In this document: one piece after another, positions 11,804-22,803 of the stretch | Layout of the letters: each line of letters opens with the position of its first letter | Numbering within the stretch: the first letter of the stretch is position 1 | DNA from: Choanephora cucurbitarum | Taxonomy: Eukaryota > Mucoromycota > Mucoromycetes > Mucorales > Choanephoraceae | Direction of reading: 5' to 3' | NCBI GenBank assembly: GCA_025331435.1 | Contig: JAIWNI010000009.1 | Coordinates: 186,001-250,000, forward strand | Length of the DNA: 64,000 nucleotides | Position numbers and translations under genes: made by a program | Notes under the pieces: model-generated | Seen by the model: only the letters and a program-made list of their open reading frames with translations | What the model was told of the DNA's origin: nothing | Databases searched by the model: none

Positions 11804-12787
11804 ATGGCTCCCCCACAAGAACCTATTACTTTACCTGAAGTCTATTCTATGGAATCCACCGAGATGGAATCAAAACAAATGACATTAACTGATCTCGTCC
11901 AATCTATCCATCGTGTCCTAGGTGATGAGGGCCTTGATTCTGATAAAATCGATGCTAAACAAATCATTGCTTTGATGGAACAATACAGTTCAAATGCTGT
12001 TGACTGGAACAAATACACGTTATTTGATCATTCCAGAGCTTATACAAGAAATCTAATTGATGATGGTAACGGCAAGGTAACTTACACACAGATTTCAATC
12101 TCCAAAAATAACCTTTCAACCTAATCCTCCTTTTCTCTCCTTCTAAAGTTCAACTTGATGATTCTGGCTTGGAGTAAAGGTCAAAAAAGGTGATTAAATA
12201 AAAAAAAATAGGCGATACGTTTGTTGTTATGCTAACAGCTTAATCTTGTTGTTACTAGTCCAATTCATGATCACGCAGGTTCCCACTGTGTAATGAAGAT
12301 ATTGGACGGAGAATTGCAAGAAACATTGTTTGACTGGCCTGTAACATCAGATGACTGCAATCAATTATCTTCTATGCAACATGATACCGAACAGATAGAC
12401 ATCACAGCCAATCGCAATGCATCAAGTGGCACTGGTTTAGTAGCCGCACATATACCCTGCTCTGAGTCATCACTTAATGGGCAACCATTGGTCGTTGCAA
12501 AAGACACCGTTTATCGTCCTAATCAGGTTACCTATGTTCATGGTAAGTTTCTCTCCTATTGGCTTATAAATATACACACGCCGTTCTGACGATAACCTAC
12601 CTGTTTCGCTACAACAGACAAGATTGGATTACACCGTATCTCCAATCCAAGCACTGAGCAAGGCGCAGTCTCTCTTCATCTCTACACACCACCTTATAAA
12701 ATGTGCAAGACATTTGAAGAAAAGACAGGCAAGGCTAGAAGTAGTGGTGTATGTTCATTTTACTCTATCGGAGGAAACCGTATTTAA
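11804..12787 (+). CDS. CDO1: Cysteine dioxygenase, type I
   Basis: Non-heme iron enzyme of the cupin fold that oxidises cysteine with O2 to cysteine sulfinate, the first step in cysteine breakdown towards sulfite and taurine-type products; cytosolic. Four exons (11804-12076, 12149-12189, 12259-12542, 12618-12787) give 255 residues, longer than the 200 of mammals because of an N-terminal extension and a loop after the first cupin strand. Iron ligands are visible: His108 and His110 in PIHDHAGSHC and His205 in GLHRISNP. Both partners of the Cys-Tyr thioether crosslink of eukaryotic CDO are kept: Cys115 (GSHC) and Tyr222 (SLHLYTPP). YTRNLID carries the arginine that binds the substrate carboxylate. 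The start is preceded by a strong pyrimidine-rich leader. It converges with kynureninase. Confidence 0.95.
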
Positions 12788-13678
12788 GTCTTTTTCTTTA
12801 AAGCAATAATAATAAAAAAGAGATACAAAAAAAGAAGAAGAAATGAAAGTAGAGAAAGGAAAAGAGAAAAGGGAAATAATTCTTTAGCGTATCTCCCTTC
12901 TTGAGTATTACTTTGCTTCTTTAACTATCCACTTAGCTATCAGGAAGATGGCGAAATCAACCTGTATTCTGATTGGCCAGGAGTCAACTGAATGAGCAAA
13001 CGCCTTGTGTACTCTCAGCTACCGTCGTTCTTTGAAATATAAAAAAAATATATCCTTGTGTTACTACAGCTTATTACCATTAGATATGGGATTTTACCTA
13101 ATGAACTCGAGTGACAGAAAGTGATGGTGTGTGCTCTTCTTGCCTATTAAAAACTCTTGATTGAAAAGAAGGGTTATGGCAGTGATTATTTGAGATAGTT
13201 ATACTGGGAAACTATAGTTGGTCCTTCCTTTAGTCTATCATAAAACAATACTCTTAGATAAATCAAGCATGAGTGAAAATAGAGAGTTTGGCTTGAGTGT
13301 CTTATGTGAATAGACAATAACACATTATTGCAACTTTGCCCTTAATAAAGTTTATGCTTGATTAATTATATGGCTAATAGAATATTGAATACGTTATGAA
13401 TAGGTGCTCTTGGTTTACATGCAGTTGTGTGAGTGTTATAGGCATGTTTTGGTTTTGATATTTACATGCTTAAGGTAGTCTAGGAACTGTTGGTTTAGTC
13501 ATGAGCACAACCTCTGGTCAGTCAACATATGATTCGCTTCTTATGATCAACTATAATATAACACAGTATTGGACAGTTTCAGGCTGATAGAATACTTCAT
13601 TAATTTATTATAACATTACAATACGCTTGCCGAGTTTATTTAGGATACATCAATTTATACCAGAGCAGGGAGTTCGCC
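12788..13678. other. Convergent intergenic region, CDO / kynureninase
   Basis: 890 bp between the stop codons of two converging genes. It begins with an A/G-rich run (about 12800-12880) downstream of CDO, which should include that gene's 3' UTR. No coding frame or RNA gene is supported. A patch at 12930-13030 (TATCAGGAAGATGGCGAA, then GATTGGCCAGG) is less AT-rich but does not continue as an exon. Confidence 0.5.
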
Positions 13679-15442
13679 TTAATGGTATACTTGTTGCATG
13701 ACTTTCTTTAATTGCATAACGAAGCGATGTACATCTTTAAATGTATTATAGAGAGGAGCAGGGGCCACACGAATAACAGTAGGTTTGCGCTGATCCACAA
13801 CAATACCACGATCACAAAGACCTTGAAACACCTCTGCCGTCTTCTCTGGGAATTCCAACGACAATTGACATCCTCTTTGGTTAGGGTCACTGGGTGTCAA
13901 GATACGAATCACCTCGTTCTTGAATTCATTCGAAAACTCTGATTGTAAAAGCTTTTCTAGATAACCTGTCAACAGGCGTGATTTCTCGTGCAAGGCAGAG
14001 ACGCCTCCTGCAGCCTCAAAGACCTCAAGTGAGCCCAAAAGTGAAGTATTGGTGAATGCACTAGGAGTACTGACTTGAAATCCAGCAGCACCCTCACTTG
14101 GAACAAAATCAGGAAGCATTTCAAATCGAGTCTCCTTTTGATATCCCCACCAACCAGCTAATCTACATGAAAAAGAAACTAATATGTTAATTCATGTCAA
14201 TTTATAGCAGGATGCTTTTCTTACCTTGGTCTAGAAGTATCATTCTTGTATTTTTCATGAATAAAGACACCACCAATTCCACCAGGACCTGAATTAAGAT
14301 ACTTGTATGTACACCAACAAGCAAAATCAACATCCCAATCATGTAATTTGAGAGGGACATTGCCAACAGCATGAGCAAGGTCCCAGCCTACAATACACCC
14401 CTACACACGTATCAACCATATTCAGTTGCCACACTCATTTGCCTCTTTGTTGCTTACTTACAGCATCATGGCCAGCTTTAGTAATTTTCTCCATTTCGAA
14501 AAATTGACCAGTGTAATACTGAATGCCAGAGAGCATGACCAAAGCAATATCTTTGTCTTTGTGGATAAGATCAATAATATCCTCAGTACGCAATGTGTGT
14601 TCACCTGGACGTGGTGCAATCATCAAAAGTCCAGCGTCAGGGTCAATGCCTCGTGATTGTAAATGTGAAGTTACAGCGTACTACATGCAATTAAAAAGGA
14701 AATTCGTGAGAAAAAAAGAACAGTTCAGGCACAGTTTAAGCTACTAACATGATCAGAAGGAAAGGCCTTCTTTTCGATCAGTATTTTGAAGCGAGATCCA
14801 GTAGGGTGATAAAAGGTAGCTAACATCGAATGGATATTGATAGTCAAGGTATTCATAGAAGTCACTTCAACTGGTTTTGCACCTAAATTGATCGAAAAGA
14901 TCAGATGAGTCAAATGCATTTTTAATCCCTGATGTCCGAATTCATGTCATCATTTCAATTACCAACAATACGTGCAAGATGGCCTTTGACTCTTTCATCG
15001 GATGTAGCCCAAGGTCTTTGATAAGGGTGACTCCACTGACCCTCTATGCCTCTGAAATAATTATGCTTAGCAGGATTCTAGAAATCAAGTGAATCATGCA
15101 CTTACTTTCTTCCCCAAGCATCCAGTTCTTCGTAAATTAGTTCCCGAGAACGTTTAGGCATCAAGCCCAAGGAATTGCCGCAAAGGTATGTACATGGTTC
15201 TTCTAATTCGCCTTCTCTTTCTACAATAGCCAACTTCAATTTCACGTCTTTGTAGAAGGAGGCTTTATATCATTTTTCTTCTTACCAATGACAGGTTGTT
15301 TGGTGACTACGTCCTTTCGAGAAGGGATAACAAATTCATCACGAAATGAGTTGAATCTATCTTGAGCGTCTAGAGTTTCGGCCAATTCGAATGAACCAAG
15401 TTTGCAACCTGCTTTTTGAATAAGATCGTCAAGCTTTTCCAT
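13679..15442 (-). CDS. KYNU: Kynureninase
   Basis: PLP enzyme that cleaves kynurenine and 3-hydroxykynurenine to anthranilate or 3-hydroxyanthranilate plus alanine, in tryptophan breakdown and NAD synthesis (yeast BNA5). Conserved blocks in order: [10 protein letters not shown] and [106 protein letters not shown] (the Lys of TYKYLNSG forms the Schiff base), and RLAGWWGYQ, ending VMQQVYH. About six exons. The first intron must be very short (15248-15285, 38 nt) to keep both conserved N-terminal blocks in frame. The start ATG at 15442 gives [12 protein letters not shown], at a usual distance from the first block. Catalytic residues look intact. Confidence 0.94.
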
Positions 15443-16201
15443 CTTTGTTTCTTTTTTGTTAAATAAAATAGATAAATGAACAAAAGAAAATCAACTTCTC
15501 ACTTTCTCTTTTTATAAGATCATCCGCATAAAAAAAACGAGTAACTGTGGGCGATACAAAATGGTATCTAAACCTAAAAAAAGCATTCACAGGCCCTCTT
15601 TCTCTTACCGGGATAATGCGTAACATCTTGCAAATCAAGACAATAAAATTAGTAAGGTCAAATGTATTATCCATTTTGCTTCAGCAAAGTGAGATGATCT
15701 TATGTTTAATGCCATCTACACAAGGCAGTCTTGAAACAATATGTCATTAAGTCAGCTCTGAAAATAAACCTTGCTTTCTTAGACTAGTTCTTATCAAAAT
15801 GGACGTAATTAGAGACAGGACCATTGCACTGCAAAGCTATTCATTTCTCTCGTATATTCTCTGATACTGCCTATGTTGGCAACATAAACAAAGTCCCTAA
15901 AATTGGTCGAGATTGATTGCCGCGCCATCTGATTCCCAAGCCTTCCCCAAAAAAAAGCCGGTTATTTCATAAAGCATAATGTGATCAGCAAAATGCAATT
16001 GATTATCTTCTCAATTCTGTTCCAAGATGACAACGACTTCTTCTTTGTTTATGTCAAGTTTATCTACTCGCTTTATCTCAAAGTGAACAAAGTGCCTGCC
16101 TTTCATATACAAGGAATCTCTAAAATTGCTACAATAAGCTGGTTTAAATCAGTTTCCTAATTTTCTTATAGCTTGCTAGACTTGGTAAATGATTCTAAAA
16201 G

Positions 16202-16464
16202 AAGAAGAAATCGAGATCTGCTGATTTAACTGAAATTCAGCATCAGACAATCAACAAACTCAATCAACATCAAGGTCCAATGCATTACGTGTCGATGTTT
16301 CCCACGGATACTTCTGTATTGTACAAGACTACTAAGGTAAAGGGAAAAAAAGGCTGTTATGATTGTATGTAATGCTCTTTTCTTAATACAATCTGCTTAT
16401 GAAATCAACAAAGTTGAAATTAGCATGTTCACTCTATCCCTGAAAGAGGTTACAATCTAAATAG
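16202..16464 (+). CDS. Possible orphan mini-gene or gene remnant
   Basis: A 45-codon block at 16202-16336 reads KKKSRSADLTEIQHQTINKL and continues to MHYVSMFPTDTSVLYKTTK. It is preceded by an intron-like acceptor (TTCTAAAAG) and followed by a GTAAAG donor. A plausible acceptor at 16446 adds RLQSK and a TAG at 16462-16464. A candidate first exon starts near the ATG at 16027 (MTTTSSL). Codon choice and polar composition look coding, unlike the flanking AT-rich DNA. I do not recognise the family, and the coordinates given cover only the two clearest exons. It could equally be the surviving 3' end of a broken gene. Confidence 0.35.
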
Positions 16465-17487
16465 CAAAAATGAGCCAAGCTAGAGAAAAAAAAAGGGAGG
16501 TGAACGAATGAAGAGAAATAATTATTAGGCATTGCATATACTATGTATTGGTAGGCTCAGGAATTCTTTTGAGACAATGAATTTTTACTCCACAAAACAA
16601 AGGATGCCTTGAAAGTTTTGTGCTTGCACTAATGATATTATTATCAAACATTTCATCAAAATCTCTCAAACGTGATTGAATAAAAGAGCCACGATAACAA
16701 ACGTTTGTTTTTGTGTTACTGATATATTTCTATGTAGCTTGTTTGATTGATAAAGTGGTCATGTTGTGTTAAAAGCTACTGGAGTTTGACTAATCATGTG
16801 TATGTTGTAGTCAGGGCTTCAACAGTCGATTAGTTTACGAGCAGGCCTAGGAATCAGACAACTGCTTTGCTGAGTCGGTTCTGAGCAATGATCAGGACAG
16901 CTCAATTGTGTTTGTGAATAGGGTATTTTTTTCCTCAATTACAAATAGCTCAAAATCAAGATTATTGTAAAGCTGTTGTTTTTTTCTTGAAGGGCTAATA
17001 TGAGTCAATCTGTTGACCAAGCCTTGTTTGCTTCAAATAGTATGCTAAGAAGCAATACAATTTATATAAAAGAATACGGTCGCACATTCGCTTTGAGTGC
17101 ATCGAGTCTGAAGTCTTCTTGCATAAATTGAACTTTAAGGCAATCCCTCTCTGTCAACAGCCAATTCGACCAAATGTTTCCATCTAGATTTGAGCTATAA
17201 AATGCTTTTATCTGTAATTTTTGCCTAGTTCAAGAGCATCACTACTGTTTTCCTGCGTTCATCTTATCCCAACATCTGTCAATGAAAGCTCGATCGTGTC
17301 ATCTGGATATTGAGACTGCAGCTCTCGACGCTTAAGGATAACAGCCTAAATGTGTCTGTTGAAATAGTCCTGAAGCTATTGAGCCCACAAGCAACATAAG
17401 GAATAATTCATATAGGCTTCAGATCAGTGCAATTCTTAAAGAATCAAGATGACCAAGATGCTATTAACTGCTGAGTTTGCCAGCTAC

Positions 17488-17501
17488 ATGACTTACGTCA
17501 T
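17488..17501. promoter_or_regulatory. CRE-like bZIP site upstream of RPN10
   Basis: The 14 bases ATGACTTACGTCAT contain TTACGTCA (reverse TGACGTAA), a typical ATF/CREB or Hac1-type bZIP target, with a second TGAC half-site 3 bp away. It lies 131 bp upstream of the RPN10 start. I see no perfect Rpn4-type PACE element (GGTGGCAAA) here. Function is inferred from the motif alone. Confidence 0.35.
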
Positions 17502-17632
17502 ATTATAGGTAGCAGTCCAAGCTACGCGTATCTTTTTATGTATGTGTGCGTTAAAGTATACTTTTTCTCCTTTACACGAATACCACCTTATTTCTCTCTT
17601 TTACTCTTTCATACAAATATATCTATATCAAT

Positions 17633-18867
17633 ATGGTGATGGAAGCTTCTATGATTGTGTAATTATTTCTTTATAGCATTTTGTGTTTATTTGATGTACT
17701 CATCATTCATAGTGTCGACAATTCCGAATGGATGCGTAACGGCGATTATTCCCCAACCCGTCTTGTTGCTCAAAATGAAGCAGTCAATCTCATCTTCTCT
17801 TCCAAGACACAATCCAACCCTGAAAACACAGTGGGTTTGATGACAGCAGCTGGTAAAGGTCCTGAAGTATTGGTGACTTTGACAACTGATGTAGGCAAGA
17901 TTCTCAGTGCTTTGCATGGCGTTAAAGCAGGAGGCAAGCCTCATTTCTTAACTAGCGTTCAAATTGCACAAGTAAGTTCAATAGATACTGTTCAAGACGG
18001 CAATTAACCTGTTTCCTTTTGTAAGCTTGCTTTGAAGCACAGACAAAACAGAAACCAACGCCAAAGAATCATTGTATTTGTTGCCAGTCCTATTGAAACA
18101 GATGAAAAGACATTGGTTAAATTAGCAAAGAAGCTCAAGAAGAACAATGTAGCAGTCGATGTTATCAATTTTGGTCAAGAAGCCGAGAATACCTCTTTGT
18201 TGGAAGCCTTTATCAACAATGTGAATAACAGCGATAACAGTCACCTTGTCACTATCCCACCTGGACCTCATCTTTTAAGCGACATGTTGATCTCCACACC
18301 TATCGTTGCTGGTGAAGATGGTGCTGCAGGTCACTTTGGTGGCAGTGGTGGAGGAGACTTTGAATTTGGTATTGACCCCAGTCTTGATCCTGAACTCGCT
18401 TTGGTAAGTTGTTATTCTCATGATAGCTGGCAGAATAGATTCAATTGACCCTTCTCTTATATCTAAAGGCACTTCGTATCTCACTTGAAGAAGAAAAGGC
18501 ACGTCAAGAAGCAGAAGCAGCAAAGAATGGAGGCAGCACAAAAGAAGGTGAATCATCATCTTCTGGCGCTCAGGCTGCTCCCATGACAGTAGACAATCAT
18601 GAAGATGAAGAGGATGACTCTGAGCTTCAAGCAGCCTTAGCTATGTCTATGAACGATGCAAACCATGATGAGGATGAACAAATGGATGATTTAGATGAAG
18701 ACGATGCACTTCAAAGAGCTTTAGCAATGTCTATGAAGGATAACCAACAAGGAGAAGATGAAGAAATGACTTCGGACATCTTGGGTTCTCTACCAGGCGT
18801 TGATAAGAACGATGAACGTGTTCAGAAGGCATTGGAAGACATGAAGAAAAAGAAGGAGGATCAATAA
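17633..18867 (+). CDS. RPN10: 26S proteasome ubiquitin receptor RPN10 (S5a/PSMD4)
   Basis: Regulatory-particle subunit that binds polyubiquitin and helps join lid to base. Four exons (17633-17658, 17713-17971, 18026-18403, 18469-18867) give 353 residues. The N-terminal VWA domain begins MVMEASMIV and [11 protein letters not shown], with [20 protein letters not shown] and [15 protein letters not shown]. After the Gly-rich [11 protein letters not shown] linker comes a classic ubiquitin-interacting motif, [16 protein letters not shown] (about 214-232). Two further UIM-like helices follow: [14 protein letters not shown] (about 271-284) and [16 protein letters not shown] (about 299-313), set in very acidic sequence. 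Yeast Rpn10 has one UIM and human two, so three is notable. Exon 1 is only 26 nt and was fixed by the need to join MVMEASMIV to VDNSEW. Confidence 0.95.
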
Positions 18868-19614
18868 AATAAAATTGTACAGACTTAATCGTTAAACATT
18901 ATAGAGTTAATCAGGTTGGAGTATGGTGCATTTTGGGGTTTTTTTTCTCTTTACTTGAATCTCTTTAAAGGTGTAATAGCCTTTTTTCTTGAGGTAAGAG
19001 GGAGTAAGGATACTGGATATATGCGTTTACCTTTTGTTGTCTTCGTTGGCCCACGGGAAAACAATCAAGTGGGGAACATGTCATTGACAAAGTCTATATT
19101 TGCAGGCTATAATAGTGTTAGTAAAAGTTGTGCTTGTGGAACACAGCAGAGATCTCTATGCTATTTCTAGGTATTTCAGAGATATATATGTATATATATA
19201 TATATATAACACCTTGAATTGTACATGTTTTCCTGAGATACACGTATCGCACTTGATAGACCACTTTCTTGAAGTTGCTTAGTTTATGCATATAGGCGAA
19301 TTTAAGGTCAGTGACTAATAGCGTGTCAGCTGTATTCCTCAAATATTACACTATAATTTGCAGTATGGACTCAAGTAAAATTTCATGAGGAATGGCTGGC
19401 CTCTTTGATTTTTGCCAAGCTTTTCCAGCTTTAGCGTCAAAGCTAAACCCTTCTCTCTTTCTTTTTTCCTTTTTCTTTTTTAGTCAAACTTTATAAGGCA
19501 GTAGGAAACAAATAGGATGAATACAGCTAAAACCCCGCACAATAAAAATATATAATCCGTATTTAACTTTCTCTTTTTTTTATCTTTTTCTTGTATATCT
19601 AATTATAGCCTTAT
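18868..19614. other. Intergenic region with an AT microsatellite
   Basis: 747 bp between RPN10 and VPS35. A TATATA repeat runs at about 19183-19208. The frames of 60-84 codons here on both strands are products of the AT repeat and T-rich runs. The last 120 bp are T/C-rich and end with TATAG at 19606, which looks like an intron acceptor, so VPS35 may have a leader intron. Confidence 0.5.
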
Positions 19615-22600
19615 ATGAGTAATGCACTAATGAGCCCTGCTCCCATTGAGGACCAAGCTAAACTTCTTGATGAAGTACTGAATGTGGTCAAAGTACAAGC
19701 TCATCTGATGAAAAAATGTCTTGTAAAGTAATTATTCTCGAGAAGAAGAAAAGAACAATAAACTAAACTTATTGTTCTATTTTATACACACAGGAAAATA
19801 ACAAGTTAATGGATGGTCTTAAACATTGTTCCAATATGCTTGCCGAGTTGCGTACTTCTGCCTTGACGCCTAAAAACTATTACGAACTATGTGAGTGAAC
19901 AGACAGGACAATGAAACACAAGTCTAATAACTATAAAGATATGTCCATTTTTGATGCCATGCGACACTTGACCGCCTTTTTAACAGAGGCACATACGTCT
20001 AATCGTCATCATTTGGCAGACTTGTATGAACTCGTTCAATATGCAGGTAACATTGTTCCTCGTCTCTACTTGATGATTACAGTGGGTTCAGCTTATATGA
20101 GTATGCCTGACGCACCTGTGCGCGAGATTATGCGAGACATGATGGAAATGGCCAGAGGTGTGCAACACCCTGTACGCGGTTTGTTTCTTCGATACTATCT
20201 CAGCAGTATGACACGTGACTACCTACCCGTGGGCGAAGGTACAGGGTAAAGTATATTGTTTCCCGTTTGAGACAGATGATCGATAACATATTTATATAGT
20301 CCTGAAGGCAATGTATTCGAATCCATCCAGTTCATTTTAACCAATTTCACCGAAATGAACAAGCTCTGGGTTCGTCTTCAACATCAAGGCCACTCTCGAG
20401 ATCGCGAGAAGCGCGAAGCCGAGCGTAAGGAATTGCGTATCTTGGTTGGTACTAACTTGGTACGTCTTAGTCAGTTGGATGAGATTGACTTGAAGGTTTA
20501 TCAGCGCGATATTTTGCCCGGCATCCTTGACCAAGTTGTTAGCTGTCGTGATGTCATTGCTCAAGAATACTTGATGGAAGTGATCACACAAGTCTTTCCC
20601 GATGAATTCCACTTACGTACCCTTCAGCCTTTCCTTTCAGCCACTGCTCAGTTACATCCTAAGGTGAATGTGAAACAGATCATTATTGCTTTGATTGACC
20701 GTTTGGCTGCTTTTGCTGCCCGCGAAGCTGAAGGCGAGGAGCCTGGTGAGGCAAAGCGACAGAGAGAAGCTAACTTGCGTCGTATTGCCAACCAACGCAA
20801 GAGAAAGCTCCAGGGCCTTCCTGAAGAAGAAGAGGAGGAAGAAAAAGAAGCAGAAGCTGAAAAGGAAGTCAAAGAAGAAGTCGAAAAAGAACAGGAGACT
20901 GAAAAGGAAGAAGGCGAAGATGAAGAACAAGGCGATCAAGTTGAGGAAGAAGAAACCAAGGAAGAGGAAGAGGAAAAAGAGCCCGAAGAACTTGGTCCTA
21001 TTAAGCCTCAAGAAGAAAAGGAGGATGCCGAAGAAGAACCTAAAGAAGAGGAATTAGAAGACTTGCAGACAGGCGATGTTAGTCATGAAGAATCAGAAAA
21101 CATCAAAAAGATTCGTGGTATTCCTCAGGATGTTGAACTGTTTGTTGTCTTCTGGGGACAAATTGTGGAGCTTGTCAAGGCCCGTCCTGACCTCACAATT
21201 CAAGACTTGACTGCTCTTTTGGTCTCTTTGATCAACCTCTCTTTATCCTGCTACCCCGAGAAACTCGATTATGTTGACCAGATTTTTGCTTATGCTAAAG
21301 ATAAGGTGCTTGAATTCTCAGAATCCCCTGATCTTCACGCTAAGGCTACTGAAGCCAACTTGGCTTCTTTGCTTTTAGCTCCTATTCAGCATTACAGTTC
21401 AGTGCTATACTTATTAGCTTTGGCTAATTACCAACCTCTTTTGGCACTACAACCCTACAGTACACGCCAGCTGACTGCTCATGCTGTTATTAACAGCGTT
21501 TTGAAAAACAACACAATCATCAGTATTCCTGAAGATGTTCACGGCATTTTGGATCTATGTGATGTCATGTTGCGTGATCAAAAGGACTCACCTGTACCTT
21601 CCTCTGCTGCTGCTGCTAATCAAAATACTTATGGTGGTGGTCGTCAACGAGCTGGCTCATTGAGTTACGAACAAGAAGAATTTGCTGAGAAGCAAGGTCT
21701 TCTTGCTAGAATGGTTCATCTTTTTAGATCCGAAAGCGAAGATATTCAATTCTTGGTAAGTTTGGATTCTTTTTATCTTTATTTTTACTAACATATATTG
21801 ATTTAGTTATTATCTGCTGCTAGAAAACAATTTGGTGATGGTGGCGACCGCATTCGCTACACTTTCCCTGCTTTGATTGTATCTGCTGTCAAGTTAGCTA
21901 GACGTTACAGATTCATTGAAGAACAAGATGAGATTTGGGAAAAGAAGACATCCACTTTATTCCGTTTCATTCATCAAGTCATCTCCACCTTGTACAACAA
22001 ATGTGAAGTAGCTGAGGGCTGTCTTCATCTGTTCCTCTTGGCTGGCCAAAGTGCTGATGAGTGCGGCTTTGAAGAAATCGCCTATGAATTCTTTGTAGAG
22101 GCTTTTACTATCTATGAAGAATCAATCTCTGAATCGCGCGCTCAATTCCAAGCTATCACCTGTATCATTGGTGCTCTTCAACAGACACGTGTGTTCTCTC
22201 CTGATAACTATGATACTTTGATCACTAAGGCTGCACTTCATAGCAGTAAGTTACTCAAGAAGCCTGATCAATGTCGTGGTGTCTATCTTTCCTCTCACCT
22301 TTGGTGGGCTATTGATCGTGCTGAAGAGGATGCAGGAGAAAAGGGTCTGTTCAGAGATGGTAAACGTGCACTCGAGTGCCTCCAAAAGGCTCTTAAAATT
22401 GCCGATAGCTGTATGGATCCCGTTACAAACGTCGAGCTGTTTGTTGAGATTTTAAATCGATACATTTATTATTTCGAAAAGGGCAATGATGCTGTAAGTA
22501 GTTGAAGGATTTCTCTGGAAAGGAAAAGAGTTTAACAAATGTATCTATTAGGTCACTGTCAAGTACTTGAATGGTTTGATTGATTTGATCAATACCAACT

Positions 22601-22800
22601 TGAGCAACATGGATAATCCCGACCAACACCCTCCCACTGCTACTTCTTCTGCTCTCATTCAACATGAAGGCTCTATTTCAGACTATGTACGTCGTCACTT
22701 CCGTGCTACTCTGTCGCATTTGCAAGTTAGAAAAGAACAATCTACTCGTACTGAGTCAGAAGGTCCCAAATATGATGAATTAGACCTTGGTGATTTCTGA
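19615..22800 (+). CDS. VPS35: Retromer subunit VPS35 with a large acidic insertion
   Basis: Scaffold of the retromer cargo-recognition trimer (VPS26-VPS29-VPS35), which returns cargo from endosomes to Golgi or plasma membrane. Six exons (19615-19722, 19794-19890, 19939-20245, 20300-21755, 21807-22493, 22552-22800) give about 967 residues against 796 in human. The N-terminus has [20 protein letters not shown] and the [10 protein letters not shown] motif needed to bind VPS26. The C-terminal solenoid that binds VPS29 is complete ([45 protein letters not shown]). Between [14 protein letters not shown] and [14 protein letters not shown] there is an inserted stretch, about residues 343-440, made mostly of Glu and Lys with long runs of Glu. 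The insertion falls in a known variable loop between HEAT-like repeats. Its stop codon is 3 bp from that of PTEN. Confidence 0.95.
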
Positions 22801-22803
22801 TTT

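Larger units (their letters stand above)
15443..17632. other. Divergent intergenic region, kynureninase / RPN10
   Basis: 2.2 kb holding promoters at both ends. Between about 16027 and 16464 there is a possible small spliced gene, listed separately. A CRE-like site lies at 17488-17501. The last 90 bp before RPN10 are pyrimidine-rich, typical of the leaders in this window. The remaining sequence shows no supported feature. Confidence 0.5.

Noticed and set aside
11804..15442. CDO1 and kynureninase as a metabolic gene cluster
   Set aside because: They act on different amino acids, are convergent with separate promoters, and nothing else nearby belongs to either pathway.
19183..19208. TATATA repeat as a TATA box for VPS35
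   Set aside because: It is over 400 bp from the start codon and is a simple microsatellite.
20652..21057. Lys-rich (+) and Phe/Leu-rich (-) frames of about 120 codons
   Set aside because: They are out-of-frame readings of the GA-rich VPS35 acidic insertion.
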